A stretch of DNA of 21,630 nucleotides, from the NCBI GenBank assembly GCA_030698575.1, contig JAUYMQ010000135.1, positions 1 to 21,630 of the forward strand. The letters run 5' to 3'. Position numbers and translations under genes: made by a program. The DNA is from Deltaproteobacteria bacterium (GTDB taxonomy: Bacteria > JAUYMQ01). Position 1 is the first letter of the stretch; each line of letters opens with the position of its first letter. The notes beneath the pieces were generated by a model. It saw only the letters and a list, made by a program, of their open reading frames with translations, was not told the DNA's origin and searched no databases. This document shows, piece by piece, positions 15,309 through 21,630 of the stretch.

Positions 15309-16415
15309 ATGCCCGCGGAAGCAATTTTCATGGCCGGCAAGATCGGCTTCGTGTTCTTCCTCGTCCTGAACCTCGCGGGGGTTCTGGGCTGGGTCGAGCG
15401 CAAGCAAAGCGCGCTGATGCAGGATCGCATCGGCGCTAACCGGGCGCCGATCTTCGGCATCACCGCCATCGGGCTTTTCCACCCGCTCGCGGACGCCATC
15501 AAGGCCTTCACGAAGGAAGACTTCATCCCCGCCCGGGCCCACAAGCTCTTCCACACGCTTGCCCCCTTCATCGCGCTGGTGCCGGCGCTCACCGCCTTCG
15601 CCGTGATCCCCTTCGGCGATACGCTCACGATCGGCGGAGAGACCACCCAACTCGTGGTTGCGGATCTCGACGTTGGCGTCCTCTTCGTGTTCGCAATCAT
15701 GTCCCTGGCGACTTTCGGCGTGGTGCTGGCGGGATGGTCCTCCTATAACAACTACTCGATGCTCGGCGGCCTTCGCGCCTCGGCACAGATGCTCTCCTAC
15801 GAGATCGTCATGGGGCTCACGCTGGTCGGCGTCTTCATGGTGTACGGGAGCCTGCAGCTCACCGAGATCGCGCGGGCCCAGGGGGAATACTTCGTGTTTG
15901 GCGGCGTGAACACCTGGATTCCCAAGTGGGGCATCCTCACGCAGCCACTGGCCTTCTTCCTCTTTCTGACGGCGGCCGTCGCGGAGAGCAAGCGCCTCCC
16001 CTTCGACGTGGCCGAGGCCGAGAGCGAGCTGGTCGCGGGCTACTTCACCGAGTACAGCGGGATGAAGTTCCTGATGTTCTGGATGGCGGAGTTCGTCGAG
16101 ATCGTCGTCATCTCGGCGCTCGTGGCCACCCTCTTCCTGGGCGGCTGGCAAATTCCATGGTTGCACCCGGACGGCCTGCACGTCCCCTTCACCGCGATTG
16201 TGGTGGGGCTTCCCTCGCTGGTCGTCTCGATGATGGGTGTAGGCGCGTTCCTGATGAAGGTGTTCGTCCTGATCTGGCTCCAGATGACAATCCGGTGGAC
16301 CCTGCCGAGGTTCCGTTACGACCAGATCATGCGCCTCGGCTGGAAGATGATTCTGCCGCTGGCGCTCGTGAACGTGGTGCTGACGGGCTTCGTCGTGCTT
16401 CTTCTGAACCGCTAG
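15309..16415 (+). CDS. nuoH: NADH-quinone oxidoreductase subunit H
   Basis: The membrane subunit (ND1 family) that forms the quinone chamber and links the peripheral arm to the proton-pumping arm. It has 368 residues and about eight or nine TM segments. Conserved elements: [13 protein letters not shown] (Glu30), [14 protein letters not shown], and the acidic loop [17 protein letters not shown] followed by [11 protein letters not shown]. The usual RxGPNR reads RIGANR (residues 40-45), with Ala for Pro. ATG 15309 is preferred to the adjacent TTG at 15306; GAGAG lies about 5 nt upstream. The 106-bp gap before it holds the tandem repeat. The next gene is nuoJ, 44 bp on, where nuoI would be expected first. 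Confidence 0.96.
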   Translation: MPAEAIFMAGKIGFVFFLVLNLAGVLGWVERKQSALMQDRIGANRAPIFGITAIGLFHPLADAIKAFTKEDFIPARAHKLFHTLAPFIALVPALTAFAVIPFGDTLTIGGETTQLVVADLDVGVLFVFAIMSLATFGVVLAGWSSYNNYSMLGGLRASAQMLSYEIVMGLTLVGVFMVYGSLQLTEIARAQGEYFVFGGVNTWIPKWGILTQPLAFFLFLTAAVAESKRLPFDVAEAESELVAGYFTEYSGMKFLMFWMAEFVEIVVISALVATLFLGGWQIPWLHPDGLHVPFTAIVVGLPSLVVSMMGVGAFLMKVFVLIWLQMTIRWTLPRFRYDQIMRLGWKMILPLALVNVVLTGFVVLLLNR

Positions 16416-16459
16416 TGAACTGGGGCCGGCGCCAGGCGGCGCGGCTCCCGGAGTGACGT

Positions 16460-16954
16460 GTGCAGCAGCTATTCTACGTGTTCGGCTCCCTCGCCGTGGC
16501 CTCGGGCCTGCTGATGGTGCTTCAGCGCAACCCGATCACGGCCGCGATGAACCTCGTCGTCACCATGTTCTCGCTGGCGGCGCTCTTCGTGCTGCTGAGC
16601 GCCCACTTCATCGCCGTCATCCAGCTGCTGGTATACGCCGGCGCGATCATGGTGCTTTTCATCTTCGTGATCATGTTGCTGAACCTGCAGGACGACGAGC
16701 TGCGTCCCCGCGGCCGCAACTTCATTCACCTGGTGAGCGTCGCGGTCGTGCTCTTCGCGATGGCGCAACTCTGGCAGCTCCTGAGCCGCACGCCGGCCAT
16801 CCCCCTCGCGCCCGTGGACGAGGCCTACGGAACCACCGGCGAGATGGGCATGCTCCTTTTCAGCGACTACCTGTTTCCCTTCGAGATCGTGAGCATTCTC
16901 ATCCTGGCCGCGATCGTCGGGGCGGTAGTCCTCGCCAAGCGGAGGCTCGACTGA
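16460..16954 (+). CDS. nuoJ: NADH-quinone oxidoreductase subunit J
   Basis: A membrane subunit (ND6 family) next to NuoA, K and H. It has 164 residues and five TM segments. The conserved third-helix region with its pi-bulge reads [19 protein letters not shown] (about 54-72), followed by the LNLQDDE loop. The GTG start at 16460 has GGAG 6 nt upstream. It ends 2 bp before nuoK. Confidence 0.95.
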   Translation: MQQLFYVFGSLAVASGLLMVLQRNPITAAMNLVVTMFSLAALFVLLSAHFIAVIQLLVYAGAIMVLFIFVIMLLNLQDDELRPRGRNFIHLVSVAVVLFAMAQLWQLLSRTPAIPLAPVDEAYGTTGEMGMLLFSDYLFPFEIVSILILAAIVGAVVLAKRRLD

Positions 16955-16956
16955 CC

Positions 16957-17259
16957 ATGCCCCCGTTGAATCACTATTTGGCGCTGAGCGGCGTCCTCTT
17001 CTTCATCGGGGTGGCGGGGGTGCTCACACGCCGGAACGCGATCATCGTCTTCATGTGCATCGAGTTGATGCTAAACGCCGTCAATCTGACGTTCCTGGCC
17101 TACGCCCGATTCCTCGGGTCGATGACCGGGCACGTCTTCGCCTTTTTCGTGATCACCGTGGCCGCCGCGGAAGCCGCCGTCGGCCTGGCCATCATCGTCG
17201 CCATCTTCCGCAACAAGGAGACGGTGAACATCGACGAACTGAACCTCATGCGTTGGTGA
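16957..17259 (+). CDS. nuoK: NADH-quinone oxidoreductase subunit K
   Basis: A small antiporter-related membrane subunit (ND4L family) that takes part in proton transfer. It is exactly 100 residues with three TM segments, from the ATG at 16957. Both functional glutamates occupy the E. coli positions: Glu36 in [11 protein letters not shown] and Glu72 in [12 protein letters not shown]. It lies 2 bp after the nuoJ stop. The same frame stays open upstream across nuoJ, so an automated longest-ORF call would place the start far too early; the family length settles it. Confidence 0.95.
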   Translation: MPPLNHYLALSGVLFFIGVAGVLTRRNAIIVFMCIELMLNAVNLTFLAYARFLGSMTGHVFAFFVITVAAAEAAVGLAIIVAIFRNKETVNIDELNLMRW

Positions 17260-17305
17260 GGCAGGCGCTCGATCGCCCGCGCGGTCCCGGCGGGCCGGGA
17301 TAAGC

Positions 17306-19348
17306 ATGGAACAGGGAACCTCGCTCGACATCATCCGCTGGATCATCGCCGCGCCGCTTGCCGGCGCAGCTCTAAACGGGCTGCTCGGACGGCGGTGGAA
17401 CAGGCGCGGCGAGAGGCTCATCGCGCTCGTCGGGTGCGGATCCGTCGCGATCTCCTTCGCGCTGTCACTCGCAGTGGTTGGGCGGCTGCTCGCCCTTCCC
17501 CCCGAGGCGCGGCTGCTCGTGGATCACCTCTACACCTGGATCGAGGCGGGTGCCTTCCGCGCCGAGGTGGCTTTCACACTCGATCCGCTTTCCGCGGTAA
17601 TGCTCCTCGTGGTGACCGGGGTCGGGCTGCTGATCCACATCTATTCCGCCGGCTACATGCGCGGCGACGGCGGCTTCTGGCGCTACTTCAGCTACCTGAA
17701 CCTCTTCATGTTCTCGATGCTGGTGCTGGTGCTCGGGGACAACCTCCTGCTCCTCTTCGTCGGGTGGGAAGGCGTGGGGCTCTGCTCCTACCTCCTGATC
17801 GGGTTCTGGTTCGAGGACCCGGAAAAGGCGAGCGCGGGGAAGAAAGCCTTCGTGGTCAACCGGGTGGGCGATTTCGGATTCCTGCTCGGCATCCTTCTTC
17901 TCTTCTGGTCGCTGTCGGCCGCGGGACATCCCACGGTGAGCTTCGCCGGCATCGCCGAGCATGTCGGCCTTCTGGCGGACAGCGCGGTGAGCTTCACGCT
18001 TCCCATTCTGGGCCCCCAGACCTGGGGGGTCTGCACGCTCATCGGACTCCTGCTTTTCGTCGGCGCCGCAGGGAAGTCGGCCCAGATCCCGCTCTATGTC
18101 TGGCTCCCCGACGCGATGGCCGGCCCCACACCGGTCTCGGCGCTCATCCACGCCGCCACGATGGTTACGGCAGGCGTTTACATGATCGCGCGGATGCACT
18201 TCCTCTATGATCTCGCGCCCGGCGCCCTCGACGTCATCGCCGCCATCGGCGCGGCCACGGCCATCTTCGCGGCGAGCATGGGCATCGCGCAGACCGACAT
18301 CAAGAAGGTGCTGGCCTACTCGACCGTGAGCCAGCTCGGGTACATGTTCCTCGCCTGCGGTGTGGGCGCCTACACGGCCGCGATCTTCCATCTCATGACG
18401 CACGCATTCTTCAAGGGGCTGCTGTTCCTGGGTTCGGGATCGGTCATCCACGGCATGGGGGGCGAGCAGGACATCCGGCGGATGGGCGGGCTGGCGAAGC
18501 TCATGCCAATCACCACCTGGACGTTCCTCATTGCGACGCTTGCGATCAGCGGCATTCCGCCCTTCGCCGGTTTTTTCTCGAAGGACGAGATCCTCCACTT
18601 CGCTTATCAGCAGAGCGGCGCGCTCTGGGCCGTCGGCGCCACGGCGGCGTTCATGACCGCTTTCTACATGTTCCGCCTTTTCTTCCTGACCTTCACCGGG
18701 AGCTGCCGCGCCGACGCCAAAACGAAAGCGCACGTGCACGAATCCCCCGCCGTCATGTGGGTTCCACTGGCGATCCTCGCCGCGCTTTCGTTTCTCGGGG
18801 GGATGATCGGCTGGCCTCGCGCACTGGGCGGCGCGGTGGTCGGCGGCAACCACTTCCACCATTTTCTCGAGCCGGTTTTTGGCGGGCAGTCCGGCGGACA
18901 CGCCGGCGCGTACACGGCAGGTGCCGAAGCGGCCTCGCACGGGCCTTCCGAGATCGCCCTGGCGGCCGTCTCGGTGGGGATCGCGCTGGCGGGGATTGCG
19001 CTGGCCTGGCTCATCTACAGCAAGGCCCGCGGCGTGCTCCCGATGGTGCTCGCCATGAAATCGCGGCTATTCGCCGACGTCATGAGGATCGTCTCGGACA
19101 AGTATTACGTCGACGAGCTGTACGAACTGGTCATCGTGCGGCCAATCCGCGTGTTCTCGGACGTCGTCCTGTTCCGTTTCGTGGACGTGCGGGTAATCGA
19201 TGGGTTGCTGGTGAACGGCCCCGCCGAGACGGTAGCCCTCCTGGCCCGCGGCGTGATTAGCAGGCTCCAGACAGGCGTGGCCCAAAGCTACGCGCTCGCG
19301 ATGACGATCGGCGTGGTGGCGCTCATCGCCTACATCGCCCTCAGCTAG
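17306..19348 (+). CDS. nuoL: NADH-quinone oxidoreductase subunit L
   Basis: The distal antiporter-like proton-pumping subunit (ND5 family). It has 680 residues and about 16 TM segments. The charged residues of the channel are present: Glu155 in GWEGVGLCSYL and Lys257 in GAAGKSAQIPLYVWLPDA; PTPVSALIHAATMV follows. The C-terminal part (about 585-660), with DKYYVDELYELVIVRP, matches the lateral amphipathic helix and final TM anchor. GGGA precedes the ATG at good distance. It is 46 bp after nuoK and 12 bp before nuoM. Confidence 0.97.
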   Translation: MEQGTSLDIIRWIIAAPLAGAALNGLLGRRWNRRGERLIALVGCGSVAISFALSLAVVGRLLALPPEARLLVDHLYTWIEAGAFRAEVAFTLDPLSAVMLLVVTGVGLLIHIYSAGYMRGDGGFWRYFSYLNLFMFSMLVLVLGDNLLLLFVGWEGVGLCSYLLIGFWFEDPEKASAGKKAFVVNRVGDFGFLLGILLLFWSLSAAGHPTVSFAGIAEHVGLLADSAVSFTLPILGPQTWGVCTLIGLLLFVGAAGKSAQIPLYVWLPDAMAGPTPVSALIHAATMVTAGVYMIARMHFLYDLAPGALDVIAAIGAATAIFAASMGIAQTDIKKVLAYSTVSQLGYMFLACGVGAYTAAIFHLMTHAFFKGLLFLGSGSVIHGMGGEQDIRRMGGLAKLMPITTWTFLIATLAISGIPPFAGFFSKDEILHFAYQQSGALWAVGATAAFMTAFYMFRLFFLTFTGSCRADAKTKAHVHESPAVMWVPLAILAALSFLGGMIGWPRALGGAVVGGNHFHHFLEPVFGGQSGGHAGAYTAGAEAASHGPSEIALAAVSVGIALAGIALAWLIYSKARGVLPMVLAMKSRLFADVMRIVSDKYYVDELYELVIVRPIRVFSDVVLFRFVDVRVIDGLLVNGPAETVALLARGVISRLQTGVAQSYALAMTIGVVALIAYIALS

Positions 19349-19360
19349 GGACCGAATGCG

Positions 19361-20935
19361 ATGCCGATGGAGAACCTGACAACCTGGATCACCTTCCTGC
19401 CACTGCTCGGGGCGGCGGTGGTCGTGCTGATCCCGGGGAGATCGGAGAACGCCCTGCGCCTCACCGCGCTGGCCTTCGCCACAGCGACCTTCGTCCTGTC
19501 GGCGCGGCTCTGGGCGGGTTTCGACGGGGGGGACGGCGGTTTCCAGTTCCTGGATGAAGCGCGATGGATCCCCCAGTACGGCATCGCTTACAGCGTCGGG
19601 GTGGACGGGATCAGCCTCTTCCTCGTGATTCTCACCACCTTCATGGTGCCGGTGACGCTGCTTGCCGCGTGGCGCGACATCACCATGCACGTGAGGGCCT
19701 TCCTGGCCGCCATGCTCGCCCTCGAGACCGGCATGCTGGGCGCGTTCGTCTCCCTCAATGTGTTTCTCTTCTACATATTTTGGGAAGCGATGCTGGTGCC
19801 CATGTACCTCATCATCGGGGTCTGGGGCGGGCCGAGACGCATCTACGCCGCGGTGAAGTTCTTCCTCTACACGCTGATCGGCAGCCTTCTGATGTTGCTG
19901 GCGATTATCTACCTCTACATTCTTCACCACGAGCAGTTCGGCGCCTGGACGTTTGACCTGCTGCGGCTCTACGAAGTGCAGGTGCCGCTGGGGGAGGGCT
20001 GGCTGGGGCCCCAGACGCTGCTCTTCCTGGCTTTTGGCCTCGCATTCGCCGTGAAGGTGCCGGTCTGGCCTTTCCACACCTGGCTGCCGGACGCACACGT
20101 CGAGGCGCCCACGGCGGGCTCGGTGATCCTGGCGGCAATCCTTCTGAAGATGGGCACCTACGGTTTCCTCAGGTTCTCGCTGCCGCTATTCCCCGACGCC
20201 ACCGTGCAGCTCGTTCCCTGGGTGTTCTGCCTCGCGATCATCGGCATCATCTACGGAGCGCTCGTCGCGATGGTGCAGGCCGACGTGAAGAAGCTCGTCG
20301 CCTACTCCTCCGTGAGTCACCTCGGCTTCGTAATGCTGGGAATGTTCGCGCTGAATCTGCAGGGCGTGCAGGGAGGGCTCCTGCAGATGGTGAACCACGG
20401 CCTCTCTACGGGGGCGCTCTTCATCCTGGTGGGGATGATCTACGAGCGGCGCCACACGCGCATGATCGCTGACTTCGGCGGGCTCTCGAAATCGCTCCCG
20501 ATCCTTGCGGCTTTCTTTCTCGTTGTCACGTTCTCCTCGATCGGCCTGCCGGGCCTGAACGGGTTCATAGGCGAGTTCCTCGTGCTGCTCGGTGTCTTCA
20601 AGGTTTCGCCCTGGTCGGCGGCCCTGGCTGCAACAGGCGTGATCCTCGCGGCGGTCTACATGCTCTGGATGGTGCAGCGGGTGTTTTTCGGCCCCTGCGA
20701 TCGCGAGGAGAACAAGGGGCTCCAGGATCTCAGTCTGCGTGAGTTGGCGGTCCTCATCGCCGTCGTTCTCCCGATCGTCTGGATCGGCGTGCACCCCGGC
20801 ACATTTACCTCGAAGACAGGGCCCGCCGTCGCACAGCTTCTCCAGCGCGTCGAATCGAAGAGCGCCGGAGGCTGGCGCGCCGACGGCGGCCAGCCGGATG
20901 AGGCGCGGCTGTCGAGCCGGGAGGCGGCCCGATGA
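19361..20935 (+). CDS. nuoM: NADH-quinone oxidoreductase subunit M
   Basis: An antiporter-like proton-pumping subunit (ND4 family) between NuoL and NuoN. It has 524 residues and about 14 TM segments. Key residues: Glu142 in FWEAMLVPMYLI, Lys232 in AFAVKVPVWPFHTWLPDAH, and Lys263 in LLKMGTYGF. The last 30 residues or so form a charged, Gly/Arg-rich hydrophilic tail after the final TM segment, longer than usual and without recognisable motif. The in-frame ATG at 19367 is an alternative start. Its TGA overlaps the nuoN ATG as ATGA. Confidence 0.97.
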   Translation: MPMENLTTWITFLPLLGAAVVVLIPGRSENALRLTALAFATATFVLSARLWAGFDGGDGGFQFLDEARWIPQYGIAYSVGVDGISLFLVILTTFMVPVTLLAAWRDITMHVRAFLAAMLALETGMLGAFVSLNVFLFYIFWEAMLVPMYLIIGVWGGPRRIYAAVKFFLYTLIGSLLMLLAIIYLYILHHEQFGAWTFDLLRLYEVQVPLGEGWLGPQTLLFLAFGLAFAVKVPVWPFHTWLPDAHVEAPTAGSVILAAILLKMGTYGFLRFSLPLFPDATVQLVPWVFCLAIIGIIYGALVAMVQADVKKLVAYSSVSHLGFVMLGMFALNLQGVQGGLLQMVNHGLSTGALFILVGMIYERRHTRMIADFGGLSKSLPILAAFFLVVTFSSIGLPGLNGFIGEFLVLLGVFKVSPWSAALAATGVILAAVYMLWMVQRVFFGPCDREENKGLQDLSLRELAVLIAVVLPIVWIGVHPGTFTSKTGPAVAQLLQRVESKSAGGWRADGGQPDEARLSSREAAR

Positions 20936-21630
20936 CTCTCGAAGCGCCGATGTTCGACATCCGGGCCCTCGAGCCCATGCTGTTCGTCCTGGGGACGGCG
21001 CTGGTGGTGCTTGTGCTCGATCTGGCCCTGCCGCGCCGCGCGCGGGCGGCGCTGGCCATTGTGACGGTTGTCGGCCTCGTGCTCGCCATGCTCTCGAGTC
21101 TTCTTCTCTCACAGGACGCGCCGCTGCGCTTCATGACCGCCTCCCCGTCGATGCTTGTCCTGGACACCTACGCCGTCTTCTTCAATCTGATACTGCTCGC
21201 GGGCGCCATCCTCACCATCCTGGCCTCGGTCAACTACCTCGAAGAAATGCAGGCGCACCACGGCGAGTACTACGTCCTCGTTCTGTGCGCCCTGGCCGGC
21301 ATGATGACCATGGCTGGCGCCACCGATCTCGTCACCGTGTTCCTGGGGCTCGAGGTGATGAGCATTCCGATCTACGTTCTGGCGGGTTTCACACGGCGGC
21401 GGCCGCGATCGAACGAGGCGGCCCTCAAGTACTTTCTCCTCGGGTCTTTCGCGACCGGACTTCTGCTCTACGGCATCGCGCTGACCTATGGAGCCACCGG
21501 CGCGACGGATCTCGCGGCCATCCGCGCCGCCTGGGAGCCCACGCCTCTCGCCCTCGCCGGGATCGGACTCTTGCTCGCCGGTTTCGGCTTCAAGATCTCC
21601 TCCGTGCCCTTCCACATGTGGACGCCCGAC
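20932..21630 (+). CDS. nuoN: NADH-quinone oxidoreductase subunit N, 3' end beyond the window
   Basis: An antiporter-like proton-pumping subunit (ND2 family). The 233 codons in the window are uninterrupted and in frame to the last base. They cover about the first six or seven TM segments. Visible are Glu141 in FLGLEVMSIPIYVLAGF, Lys166 in ALKYFLLGSF and Lys221 in GFKISSVPFHMWTPD, the usual channel residues. The ATG overlaps the nuoM stop (ATGA), so the two are probably translationally coupled. The missing part is roughly half of the usual 450-500 residues. Confidence 0.95.
   Translation, partial: MTLEAPMFDIRALEPMLFVLGTALVVLVLDLALPRRARAALAIVTVVGLVLAMLSSLLLSQDAPLRFMTASPSMLVLDTYAVFFNLILLAGAILTILASVNYLEEMQAHHGEYYVLVLCALAGMMTMAGATDLVTVFLGLEVMSIPIYVLAGFTRRRPRSNEAALKYFLLGSFATGLLLYGIALTYGATGATDLAAIRAAWEPTPLALAGIGLLLAGFGFKISSVPFHMWTPD

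Noticed and set aside
16453-17259. 268-codon plus-strand frame covering nuoJ and nuoK
   Set aside because: Only the last 100 codons are real (nuoK); the earlier part is an out-of-frame reading of nuoJ.
17465-18940. 491-codon open frame on the minus strand opposite nuoL
   Set aside because: Highly charged, His/Glu/Arg-rich translation typical of antisense to a membrane protein gene; no motif, no ribosome site.

Overview
The window comes from a high-GC chromosome (GC-rich codon third positions, frequent GTG/TTG starts), probably of an uncultivated diderm bacterium. A diderm is suggested by a predicted lipoprotein with a lipobox and by a membrane-anchored hydrolase with an extracytoplasmic domain. 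I cannot assign a phylum from the sequence alone. Two long transcription units diverge from a 338-bp intergenic region (9382-9719) that holds two convincing sigma70-type promoters facing away from each other.

Left unit (minus strand, read from 9381 down to 1): gpsA (glycerol-3-phosphate dehydrogenase), a low-molecular-weight protein tyrosine phosphatase, a GAF-GGDEF protein with a non-canonical GGDQF signature, pyrE, and then an envelope/phosphoester block. That block has a lipoprotein phosphodiesterase of the alkaline phosphatase superfamily, a five-TM membrane-anchored sulfatase-like hydrolase with Thr instead of the formylglycine Cys, a second phosphodiesterase without a signal peptide, and an SGNH/GDSL hydrolase cut by the window edge. 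Spacing is tight, including one ATGA overlap, so this could be a single polycistron. Phospholipid precursor supply (gpsA) followed by several phosphodiester/ester hydrolases suggests envelope lipid or glycan modification, but the substrates are unknown.

Right unit (plus strand, 9720 to the right edge): a respiratory complex I operon in the order nuoA-C-D-E-F-G-H-J-K-L-M-N, with nuoN cut by the window end. All seven membrane subunits and the full NADH-oxidising module (E, F, G) are present and look intact. nuoB and nuoI, which carry clusters N2 and N6a/N6b, are absent from their usual places (A-C gap 23 bp, H-J gap 44 bp). These two proteins form the iron-sulfur bridge between NuoG and the quinone site, so they should be encoded elsewhere. 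The operon cannot give a working electron path alone. NuoG is a compact 527-residue form that keeps all four cysteine cluster motifs, including N7. A tandem array of five 14-bp units begins inside its last codons and continues into the nuoG-nuoH gap.

The window looks like mostly known families. The most unusual points are the missing nuoB/nuoI pair, the repeat array at the nuoG stop, and the group of three alkaline-phosphatase-superfamily hydrolases with different predicted locations. I saw no tRNA, rRNA, CRISPR array, insertion sequence or attachment site.
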